From contig CAAFQM010000136.1 of assembly GCA_900765105.1 (NCBI GenBank), positions 1 through 19,472 on the forward strand: a stretch of DNA of 19,472 nucleotides. Reading direction: 5' to 3'. Made by a program: the position numbers and the translations under genes. The notes below the pieces were generated by a model. The model ran no database searches. It had not been told where the DNA came from and saw only the letters and a program-made list of their open reading frames with translations. Below, piece after piece: positions 9,627 through 15,718 of this stretch. Every line of letters begins with the position of its first letter. Position 1 is the stretch's first letter. Source of the stretch: an uncultured Faecalibacterium sp. GTDB taxonomy: Bacteria; Bacillota; Clostridia; Oscillospirales; Ruminococcaceae.

Positions 9627-9632
9627 CCTCCT
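9627..9632 (-). promoter_or_regulatory. Ribosome binding site of the van ligase, overlapped by an upstream stop codon
   Basis: AGGAGG on the minus strand sits nine bases before the ATG at 9617 and settles the ligase start. Its first two bases belong to the TAG stop of the 19-codon upstream ORF. Confidence 0.8.
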
Positions 9633-9690
9633 AATCAAAATAAAGCGCCTGGTTCTGATACTGAAATGGTACCAGAACCAGGCGTTTCAT
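9631..9690 (-). CDS. Possible 19-codon leader peptide upstream of the van ligase
   Basis: On the minus strand, an ATG at 9690 opens MKRLVLVPFQYQNQALYFD and stops with TAG at 9631-9633. It covers the whole hairpin at 9646-9684 and ends inside the ligase ribosome binding site. Ribosomes translating it would melt the hairpin and deliver themselves to the ligase start. I see no strong ribosome binding site for it, so it may be a chance ORF within a terminator. Confidence 0.3.
   Translation of the reverse strand: MKRLVLVPFQYQNQALYFD
9646..9684 (-). terminator. Terminator-like hairpin between vanS and the van ligase (possible attenuator)
   Basis: Two 16-base arms (9646-9661 and 9669-9684, one A-C mismatch) with a 7-base loop are followed on the minus strand by CTTTATTTTG. 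Only about four bases separate the end of this T-rich stretch from the ligase Shine-Dalgarno, so no promoter fits after it. Any transcript of the resistance genes must therefore pass through the hairpin. Confidence 0.75.
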
Positions 9691-9748
9691 ACTTGTCTAT
9701 CTACCAACGGATGCCTTGCAAGTTTTCTGCGAAATTCTTGTGATTTTC

Positions 9749-10855
9749 TTACGGCGCTTCTGAATGGTCTGACGGAAGACAGATGGTGAAGGTGATCCGA
9801 TCCTCGGTGCTGTCCGCCCGAATGGTCCCGCCGTGGAGCTCCACGATCTCCTTGGCGATGGCTAAGCCAAGGCCCGCACCACCTGTCCGGGTGGCGCGGG
9901 AGCTGTCCAGACGGAAGAACTGTTCAAAGATCCGGTCCAATTTCTCCTGGGGGATGTTCTTTCCCGCATTGGAGAAGGTGAGTACGATTTTCCCGGCCTC
10001 TATCCGTCCGGCAATTTCCACCGTGCTGTCCGGCAGGCTATAATAAGACGCGTTGCGCAGGAGATTATCAAAGACCCTTGCCAGCTTATCCGGGTCACAG
10101 GAATAGTGCAGCTTGGGCGGCAGATCCAGGCTGCATGACAGCCCCGATTCTGCGAAAATGGGGCGGAATTCGCTGGCGACCTGCTCCAGCATCCGCGTCA
10201 GGTCCACGCTCTGCCGCTCCAGCTCCAGGCGAGAGAGGTTGAAGCGGGTGATGTCGAAGAACTCGTTGATGAGGTCCTCCAGCCGCTCCGCCTTCTCCAG
10301 GGCGATGCCGGTGTACCTGGCCCGGATCTCCGGGGAGATCTGAGGCTCATCCCGCAGGAGGGTCAGGTAGCCGATGACGCTGGTCAGGGGCGTTTTCAGG
10401 TCGTGGGCCAGATAGACGATTAGGTCGTTTTTCCGCTGTTCTGCCTCCCGGGCTGCCCGGGCGTCCCGGAGAGCCTGCTCCCGGGCCAGATTCAGCTGGA
10501 TGGAGATGTCCTCCAGGGAATCCGGCAGCTGGATGGGCTCCTCACTGGGGCGGGATAATTGCTCTGCCGCATTGGCCACCACGTCCAGCTGCTTGATGGG
10601 CTTGGAGATAAAATAGAAGCTGATGACCACCCAGCCCGCCAGTACTGTGACGATGCAGACCAGAACGATGTAGTCTCGAACCCAATTCAGGAAGTCGTAG
10701 AGCGGCGAGGGCTGCCAGGTGATGCTGGCGCAGATGATGAAGCCCAGGAATGCCAAGGCCATCACTGCGACCACCCAAGCCATGAGGGCCAGCAGGTAGC
10801 CGCCCCAGATGCGCAAAGATCTCCGGCGGCTGCGGGTATTTCCTTTCTTACTCAA
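9749..10855 (-). CDS. vanS: VanS-type membrane sensor histidine kinase
   Basis: This is the sensor of the two-component pair that switches on glycopeptide resistance. The 368-residue protein has TM1 at about residues 20-43 and TM2 at about 62-84, joined by an outside loop of only about 18 residues. A HAMP-like linker follows, then the H-box with the phospho-acceptor H151 (YLAHDLKTPLTSVIGYLTLL), the N-box (FDNLLRNA, 262-269) and the G-box (GGAGLGLAIAKEIVELHGG, 325-343). The likely start codon is TTG at 10855, eight bases inside the end of vanR (TTGAGTAA), with a G-rich ribosome binding site just before it. The next Met, at residue 25, would truncate TM1. Partner: the adjacent VanR. The tiny loop suggests sensing within or near the membrane. 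Confidence 0.93.
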   Translation of the reverse strand: MSKKGNTRSRRRSLRIWGGYLLALMAWVVAVMALAFLGFIICASITWQPSPLYDFLNWVRDYIVLVCIVTVLAGWVVISFYFISKPIKQLDVVANAAEQLSRPSEEPIQLPDSLEDISIQLNLAREQALRDARAAREAEQRKNDLIVYLAHDLKTPLTSVIGYLTLLRDEPQISPEIRARYTGIALEKAERLEDLINEFFDITRFNLSRLELERQSVDLTRMLEQVASEFRPIFAESGLSCSLDLPPKLHYSCDPDKLARVFDNLLRNASYYSLPDSTVEIAGRIEAGKIVLTFSNAGKNIPQEKLDRIFEQFFRLDSSRATRTGGAGLGLAIAKEIVELHGGTIRADSTEDRITFTICLPSDHSEAP

Positions 10856-11543
10856 TGGTGTACCCCACCCCCCAAACGGTCTTGATGAATTTGGGCTTTC
10901 GGCTGGGCTCGTGCATCTTTTCCCGTAGCCGGGCGATGTGACTCATGACGGTGTTGTTGCTGTCCATAAACGCCTCGCCCCAAACATGTTCAAACAGTTC
11001 CTCGCTGGACACCACATTCCCCCGGTGCTCACATAGATACCAGAGAATGGAGAATTCCAAGGGCGTCAGGGCCAGTTCCTCGCCGAACAGGACGCACTTG
11101 TGAGTGGGCTTGGAGATCTGAAGGCCTCGAAAGTCGTGTTCGGTGACCTCCTGGACTGTCCCCTCCCTGGGGTTGTACCGGGTGTAGCGGCGCAGCTGAG
11201 TCTTGACCCGGGCCACCAGTTCCAGAGGATTGAAGGGCTTGGTGATGTAGTCGTCCGCTCCCAAGGTCAGCCCCATGATCTTGTCCATATCCTCCACCTT
11301 TGCGGTGAGCATGATGATGGGGAACAGGTGGTCCTCCCGGATGCGCTGGCAGAGGGTAAAGCCGTCCATGTCCGGCAGCATCACATCCAGCACCGCCAGA
11401 TTCAAGCGTGTCGTCCGCACACAAGCCAGGGCGTCGGAGGCATTATAGAATTTGTGGATGGTGAAGCCTTCGTTTTTCAGATAGACCTCCACCAGATCTG
11501 CGATCGCAGTCTCGTCATCGACGACTAAAATATGTGTAGCCAT
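10848..11543 (-). CDS. vanR: VanR-type OmpR-family response regulator
   Basis: This DNA-binding response regulator is paired with VanS. The 231-residue protein has a receiver domain with the acidic pair D9/D10, phospho-acceptor D53 (LAVLDVMLPDMDGF), T80 and K102 (DDYITKPFNP). It is followed by an OmpR/PhoB winged helix at about residues 130-230 (LTPLEFSILWYLCEHRG; TVMSHIARLREK; VWGVGYTIE). It precedes and overlaps vanS by eight bases, so the two are co-translated. Its promoter region carries an 11-bp-phased direct repeat typical of OmpR-family operators, which suggests autoregulation. Placing the regulators before the resistance genes resembles vanG rather than vanC or vanE operons. Confidence 0.94.
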   Translation of the reverse strand: MATHILVVDDETAIADLVEVYLKNEGFTIHKFYNASDALACVRTTRLNLAVLDVMLPDMDGFTLCQRIREDHLFPIIMLTAKVEDMDKIMGLTLGADDYITKPFNPLELVARVKTQLRRYTRYNPREGTVQEVTEHDFRGLQISKPTHKCVLFGEELALTPLEFSILWYLCEHRGNVVSSEELFEHVWGEAFMDSNNTVMSHIARLREKMHEPSRKPKFIKTVWGVGYTIE

Positions 11544-11570
11544 AGTTGCCGGCCTTTCGTGTTTTTCTGC

Positions 11571-11599
11571 ATTATAGCACGGAACGTATAAAAAAGCGA
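11571..11599 (-). promoter_or_regulatory. vanR promoter with perfect -10 and weak -35
   Basis: A perfect TATAAT (11571-11576, minus strand) lies 28 bases upstream of the vanR ATG. At 17-base spacing the -35 is TCGCTT, a poor match. A good -10 with a poor -35 is what an activator-dependent promoter looks like. Confidence 0.6.
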
Positions 11600-11616
11600 G
11601 TATGACTCTTGATTTT

Positions 11617-11634
11617 TCCTAAACATGTCCTAAA
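11617..11634 (-). promoter_or_regulatory. Putative VanR operator, two TTTAGGA repeats 11 bp apart
   Basis: On the minus strand the sequence is TTTAGGA-CATG-TTTAGGA, an 11-bp repeat period that places both copies on one face of the helix, as for OmpR/PhoB dimers. It lies about 20 bases upstream of the weak vanR -35. Confidence 0.5.
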
Positions 11635-11688
11635 GGGGACTGTTGCGGTCTCCTGTCTGCGCAAAATTCTCACCAGACTGTATCGAAA

Positions 11689-12600
11689 CTACGATCTTCC
11701 AGACTCCTGATTTCGTAGGGTCGAAGTCGTGAAGCTGCGCCGCAGTGCTCTGTCATCCTTCGCTGGCAGGATCGGTCTGCGTATTATACGATGAACATTC
11801 CTCCAGATCTGCAGCCTGCTACCCGGATAGGCTTTTTTCAGCTTTGTGACAGCACGCTCCTTTGCCTTTTCCACGGCGGACTCCTTCATCATGTGGTACA
11901 TGCCGATTTCCTTCAGCGAAGTTTTTTCAAATCCGAATACGCCGTAGAATTTTCCGAGGATGTCCCTGTCCTTCTTCGGGAGAGCATCAAATAGTTCCTG
12001 CAGCAGCTCAATGCAGACTTTTCGATACACGACCTGCTCCGCAGAAACAGAGAGATTCCCAGGCATCAGCCGCTCAAAGGGATCACCGTCATAGCTCCCA
12101 GGGATAAGATCATTGACACCAACAAAATGGGTGTTGTAACGGATGTGCTTGACAGCCTGTTCCAGAGGGACATCCATTTTCTCCGCGATCTCTTCGATGC
12201 TGAACTGACCTGAATGATATAGCCTTTGTGCCTGCCGGACAGCATCCATCTCGTGCTTGCTCAGAGAAAGATTTCCGATATGTTGCTCCAGCCAACGGGT
12301 CATCCGGCCTTTCAGATGTGGGTACAGGTAGGTGGCAAGCACAGCACGGCTCTCATCGTATTCTCTGCTCTGGACCCGTGTCAGAAATTCCAACGCACCC
12401 TCGCCGCAAAGATCCTCCAGAATCGTTTTCGTATAGCCGGACAACTCTCCCGGTCTTTCCCTGTCCATATGCAGACAGTTGAACTCTCTGGCAGTCTCCC
12501 GGGCGATGCGCCGGATCAGCCCGAGATTCCTGCGGTACAACTCCTCCAGCGCGCGCTCATCACCGCCGTAATATCGGCGGACCAATTCCTCATTGGTCAT
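11689..12600 (-). CDS. Sigma-70-family RNA polymerase sigma factor-like protein of the element
   Basis: This 303-residue product looks like a sigma-70-family protein. The N-terminus (NEELVRRYYGGDERALEELY) is the typical opening of region 2. About residues 90-115 (ESRAVLATYLYPHLKGRM) resemble the rest of region 2. A middle HTH-like segment (FSIEEIAEKMDVPLEQAVKHI) resembles region 3. The region 4-like helix-turn-helix near the C-terminus contains LPKKDRDILGKFYG and SLKEIGMYHM. The ATG at 12600 is preferred over a GTG nine bases upstream; either way the gene overlaps the end of the DUF6076-like gene, so the two are coupled. It lies 145 bases upstream of vanR in the same orientation, with no obvious terminator between. 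Its target promoters are unknown; control of element genes is an inference. Confidence 0.75.
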   Translation of the reverse strand: MTNEELVRRYYGGDERALEELYRRNLGLIRRIARETAREFNCLHMDRERPGELSGYTKTILEDLCGEGALEFLTRVQSREYDESRAVLATYLYPHLKGRMTRWLEQHIGNLSLSKHEMDAVRQAQRLYHSGQFSIEEIAEKMDVPLEQAVKHIRYNTHFVGVNDLIPGSYDGDPFERLMPGNLSVSAEQVVYRKVCIELLQELFDALPKKDRDILGKFYGVFGFEKTSLKEIGMYHMMKESAVEKAKERAVTKLKKAYPGSRLQIWRNVHRIIRRPILPAKDDRALRRSFTTSTLRNQESGRS

Positions 12601-13906
12601 GGGTCCCACCCGCCTTTGCTTTCGGTGGACGCCCTCGGGGCTTGCTCACTCTGGTGATGCGGCAATATTCATACACTTGCGCAGTAGATATTTGTTCAGA
12701 AAACTCCTCAACAGAGATATCCGGGCTGCGCAGCGCATCGTAGAGCCGGTCTCGCACATGATCCTTGGCTCTTCTGGCATCCTCCTGAGAGATAGCTCCC
12801 CGCTGCATATCCTTCGTGATCCCGGAAAAGGCAGTCAGCTTGGCCTTCACCTTGGGGTTGTTCTTTGCCAGTTCCTTTTGAACTTCCACCGTGCCAAATT
12901 GCCGACAGGTGTAGCCAGGAGCGTGGGGACAGGCCCCTTCGCAGTACAAAGCGTGGACGCCGCTCTTCAGCATGAAGTATTTCCCGCAGATGATGCAGCG
13001 GCGGATGTTGTGTCCGCTATTCAGGGCCAGCATATAGTCTGCCTTCATCAGCGCCTGTAAGCTGTCCGTCACATGCTCCTGACAGATGGCCATGGAGCCG
13101 TCCGGCAGCTCCCGCGGGACATAGGAGAGCATATATTCATCGTGTCTCCTGTAGCAGTCCCCGTGGTAAGTGATGGGGTTGACGATCAGCTTCTCTGCGG
13201 TGCGATCATCGTTACAGAAACCATAGAGCGCTGCCGCATAACTTTCCGGCCCATTGGTCGTGAGTGTGGAGAGGATAAACTTGATGAAATTCCGGATGGT
13301 AGGAACAAAGGCACGGATGTCGTGAAGATACATCATGTAGCGGTCGATGTATTTCTTGTAGGCACTCCAGGTATCTTCGCACGCTCCCAGGAGGCGAAAC
13401 ATCTCGTAATAAAACAACTCGCCCTTTTCCTCGCTGCCCTCTCTGCGACGAAACAGATCCAGCAGTCCCAAGGAGATTTCAGGATCGCTGTCCCCATCAT
13501 CGCTCTGGAAGAATTCTTCCGCTGAGGCGCTGAGAAGTTTTGTCTGATCATCCTCTGAAAGGCTGTGCTCCTCGGGAGGAAACAAGCTGAACTGTCCTGT
13601 GATCTCCCGTATCACCGAAAAGAAAGCGTCATAGCAATCGTCCGGTAGCAAGCGGAACACAGTATATCGGCGAAGTTCCTGACAGAGCTGCTCCATCTCA
13701 TCATTCAGTTTCCACCAAAGTTCACTCTTGCGGACATACTCGTAGATGTCCATAAGGGTACGGATGCGCACCATCCGTTCGTGCAGGGGGTGGTAGTCAT
13801 CCGGTGATAGATTCAGCAGATCTTCGGTCAGCCTGCCTGCCTCAAACTGCTGCCCGTTCAGCTCCAAGGTGCTGCCGTAGGTATAGAATATGATGCTCCC
13901 CTCCAT
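12590..13906 (-). CDS. DUF6076-like zinc-binding protein of unknown function
   Basis: The start chosen is the ATG at 13906, with AGGAGG 12-13 bases upstream; this gives 438 residues. I recognise it as the family labelled DUF6076 in gut Clostridia, from memory. A zinc-finger-like block lies near residues 310-340 (CIICGKYFMLKSG, YCEGACP, then a further Cys in YTCRQFG). After it comes a helical, basic segment (VKAKLTAFSGITKDM; KDHVRDRLYDALRSP) and a basic tail (KPRGRPPKAKAGG) with an AT-hook-like GRP core. The acidic N-terminal half has no feature I recognise. It is the first gene of the minus-strand transcript and overlaps the sigma-like gene by 11 bases. A DNA- or RNA-binding regulatory role is plausible but unproven. 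Confidence 0.7.
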   Translation of the reverse strand: MEGSIIFYTYGSTLELNGQQFEAGRLTEDLLNLSPDDYHPLHERMVRIRTLMDIYEYVRKSELWWKLNDEMEQLCQELRRYTVFRLLPDDCYDAFFSVIREITGQFSLFPPEEHSLSEDDQTKLLSASAEEFFQSDDGDSDPEISLGLLDLFRRREGSEEKGELFYYEMFRLLGACEDTWSAYKKYIDRYMMYLHDIRAFVPTIRNFIKFILSTLTTNGPESYAAALYGFCNDDRTAEKLIVNPITYHGDCYRRHDEYMLSYVPRELPDGSMAICQEHVTDSLQALMKADYMLALNSGHNIRRCIICGKYFMLKSGVHALYCEGACPHAPGYTCRQFGTVEVQKELAKNNPKVKAKLTAFSGITKDMQRGAISQEDARRAKDHVRDRLYDALRSPDISVEEFSEQISTAQVYEYCRITRVSKPRGRPPKAKAGGTHDQ

Positions 13907-13943
13907 TTCCGCTGGCCCCCTCCTCTGCAATAATTTGTCCTAC

Positions 13944-14002
13944 TTGATTTTTAATCTGTCCATGCTTTTTATCAGGATACCATCTTTTCCACCACAATAC
14001 AA
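13944..14002. promoter_or_regulatory. Divergent promoter region between the DUF6076-like gene and the ATPase gene
   Basis: For the minus strand, TTGTAT (13997-14002) and TATCCT (13974-13979) have 17-base spacing. For the plus strand, TTGATT (13944-13949) and TTTTAT (13967-13972) also have 17-base spacing. The two -10 elements almost touch, so the promoters may exclude each other. The plus one would give a leader of about 145 bases containing the hairpin at 14063. Confidence 0.4.
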
Positions 14003-14062
14003 GCAGAGGGGCAAGGGGATGCTCAAAAGTCCTGTGGGCACTGCTCCTCTAAAAGAATACTA

Positions 14063-14086
14063 CTCCCACTTCTTTCGAGGTGGGAG
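14063..14086 (+). terminator. Terminator-like hairpin in the leader of the RepA-like ATPase gene
   Basis: CTCCCAC (14063-14069) pairs with GTGGGAG (14080-14086), followed by ATTTTTG. No plus-strand gene precedes it, so it is either an attenuator for the mobilisation operon or the end of a short RNA. Confidence 0.6.
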
Positions 14087-14125
14087 ATTTTTGTATTCAG
14101 ATATTTTGAATTGGAGGTACTGACT

Positions 14126-15202
14126 ATGAGCAACAAAATGGACCGTCCTTTGGTCACGGTGGACGGTAGGACGCTGATGGACCGTCCGCTGGAGCCGCCC
14201 AATTTTGTGGTGGACACGCTGATCTCTCAGGGTCTGCATATCCTGGCGGGTTCACCCAAGGTGGGCAAGTCCTGGCTGGCCCTGTGGCTGGCGGTGACGG
14301 TGGCCAAGGGAGAACCGGTCTGGGGAATGGGCGTGAAGCAGGGCACCACCCTCTATCTCTGCCTGGAGGACTCCGTCCTTCGCATCCAGAACCGCCTCTT
14401 CGAGATCACAGAGGACGCGCCGGACAGCGTCCATTTCTGTACGGAGTGCGCTCCCATCGGCCAGGGGCTGGAGGAGCAGGTGGAGGGCTTCCTCGTAGCT
14501 CACCCGGATACTGTTCTGGTCCTCGTCGATACGCTGCAGATGGTCCGCCCCGTCCACGATGCCACCTACGCCAATGACTACCGGGACCTGTCCGTGCTGA
14601 AGCGGCTGGCGGACAAGCACGGCATCGCCATCCTGCTGATCCATCATCTGCGAAAGGAAACTGCCGATGATGTGTTCAACCGTATCTCCGGTACGACAGC
14701 CATCAGCGGGGCGGTGGATTCCAGTTTTACTCTGGTGGAAGATCGGCGCGGCAGCGGTAAGGCGAAGCTCTCCTGCATCGGTCGTGACATTGAATACCGG
14801 GAGTTGTCTCTGGAACGCAACGTTGAAAACGTGTGGGAGATGGTAGCAGACAGCAGAACGCAGCAGGAGCTACTGGGCGACCGGATCACCTATCTGGTCT
14901 CTGAACTGATGCGCGACCGTACGAAATTTATCGGCACTCCCACAGAGCTGTCTGAAAAAATCGACCCTGTCGGTATGGAGCGTATCTCGCCTAAGAAAGT
15001 GTCCCGCCTGATCCTGCAAAGCCTTGACGCGCTAAGCAAAATCGGAATTTTCGGTATGGTGCGCCGCAGCAACGGGAAGCGGCTCATCGAGCTGCGCCGT
15101 GCCGAAAGTGACGATGCCCAGGGTGTACCTGTGGTCGCCCCTGTTGACCCTGTTGGGGCGCTGTGTGGCGATTTGCGGGAGATTGCCGGGCATGGCGAGT
15201 AA
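14126..15202 (+). CDS. RepA-like AAA (AAA_25) ATPase
   Basis: This 358-residue ATPase resembles the RecA-fold, RepA-type hexameric helicases found beside mobilisation genes. The ATG at 14126 has GGAGG eight bases upstream; a TTG at 14111 is the longer alternative but overlaps that site. Walker A is GSPKVGKS at residues 42-49 and Walker B is LVLVD ending at D135. LLIHHLRK at about 171-178 matches the conserved histidine motif. The C-terminal third (from about residue 255) looks like a winged helix (TPTELSEKIDP, SPKKVSRLILQSL). It is first in a plus-strand run leading to MobC, relaxase and recombinase. It may drive replication of the excised form or strand unwinding during transfer; the sequence does not say which. 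Confidence 0.85.
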   Translation: MSNKMDRPLVTVDGRTLMDRPLEPPNFVVDTLISQGLHILAGSPKVGKSWLALWLAVTVAKGEPVWGMGVKQGTTLYLCLEDSVLRIQNRLFEITEDAPDSVHFCTECAPIGQGLEEQVEGFLVAHPDTVLVLVDTLQMVRPVHDATYANDYRDLSVLKRLADKHGIAILLIHHLRKETADDVFNRISGTTAISGAVDSSFTLVEDRRGSGKAKLSCIGRDIEYRELSLERNVENVWEMVADSRTQQELLGDRITYLVSELMRDRTKFIGTPTELSEKIDPVGMERISPKKVSRLILQSLDALSKIGIFGMVRRSNGKRLIELRRAESDDAQGVPVVAPVDPVGALCGDLREIAGHGE

Positions 15203-15407
15203 ACACCCGCAGGGAAAAAGAAACGCCGTTTGTGGCCATTTGTGGCCGAAAGCGGAGCGCGGGTGTTCGGTGCAGGGAAATCACCTCCTTGGAGGTGGCC
15301 AGCATCGCGTTTGTCTGGTCTGCGGCAACGCCGCTGCCCGACTTCCGCATGAATTCCGGGCAGAAGCCCGGGCCCACTTTATCTACGATTTGGAGGAAAC
15401 GACATGA
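15192..15407 (+). CDS. Small Cys/His-containing protein between the ATPase and mobC
   Basis: A 71-residue ORF starts at the ATG at 15192, inside the last codons of the ATPase gene. It ends with TGA at 15405-15407, overlapping the ATG of mobC (ATGA). This double overlap, and GGGAG about ten bases before the start, argue for a coupled gene. It has Cys and His in pairs (VCGHLW; CLVCGNAAARLPHEF) and ends IYDLEETT; the CxxC with nearby His could bind zinc. It would otherwise be a 200-base gap in a tightly packed operon. I do not recognise the family, and the function is unknown. Confidence 0.5.
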   Translation: MASKHPQGKRNAVCGHLWPKAERGCSVQGNHLLGGGQHRVCLVCGNAAARLPHEFRAEARAHFIYDLEETT

Positions 15408-15715
15408 AAAAAGATGTTAAATTCAGCACCCGCATGGCGTCCACAGACCGGGAGGCCATCAAGGAGTTGGCGAAGCAGTCCGGGATGTCCATGAGCGACT
15501 ACGTCACTGCCTGCTGCCTGGGAAAGCAGGTGGTGGTCATCGACGGCCTGAAAGAAGTGCTGAAGGAGCTGAAGTCCATCGGCAGAAATCTGAACCAGCT
15601 CGTCACCCTGGCGCACATGGGACGAGTGACCGTGATCGATCTGGAAAGTGTATGTCGGGCGTTCTCTGAACTCTGTGGTGCCGTTCGGATGATCCTTGAA
15701 CGAAAGCGCTGGTAA
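15404..15715 (+). CDS. mobC: MobC-like relaxosome accessory protein
   Basis: MobC proteins bind at the transfer origin and help the relaxase open the DNA. This 103-residue protein begins with a ribbon-helix-helix-like segment (KDVKFSTRMASTDREAIKEL, then AKQSGMSMSDYVTACCLG). The conserved helical MobC tail follows (LKEVLKELKSIGRNLNQLVTLAHMG). The start has GGAGG seven bases upstream and overlaps the stop of the small Cys/His ORF. It is followed after three bases by the relaxase gene, the standard arrangement. The transfer origin is not identified but would be expected close to these genes. Confidence 0.88.
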   Translation: MKKDVKFSTRMASTDREAIKELAKQSGMSMSDYVTACCLGKQVVVIDGLKEVLKELKSIGRNLNQLVTLAHMGRVTVIDLESVCRAFSELCGAVRMILERKRW

Positions 15716-15718
15716 GCT

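Noticed and set aside
9618..9638. Longer ligase start at the TTG at 9638 (seven extra residues)
   Set aside because: The extension would run through the AGGAGG that sits at proper distance from the ATG at 9617.
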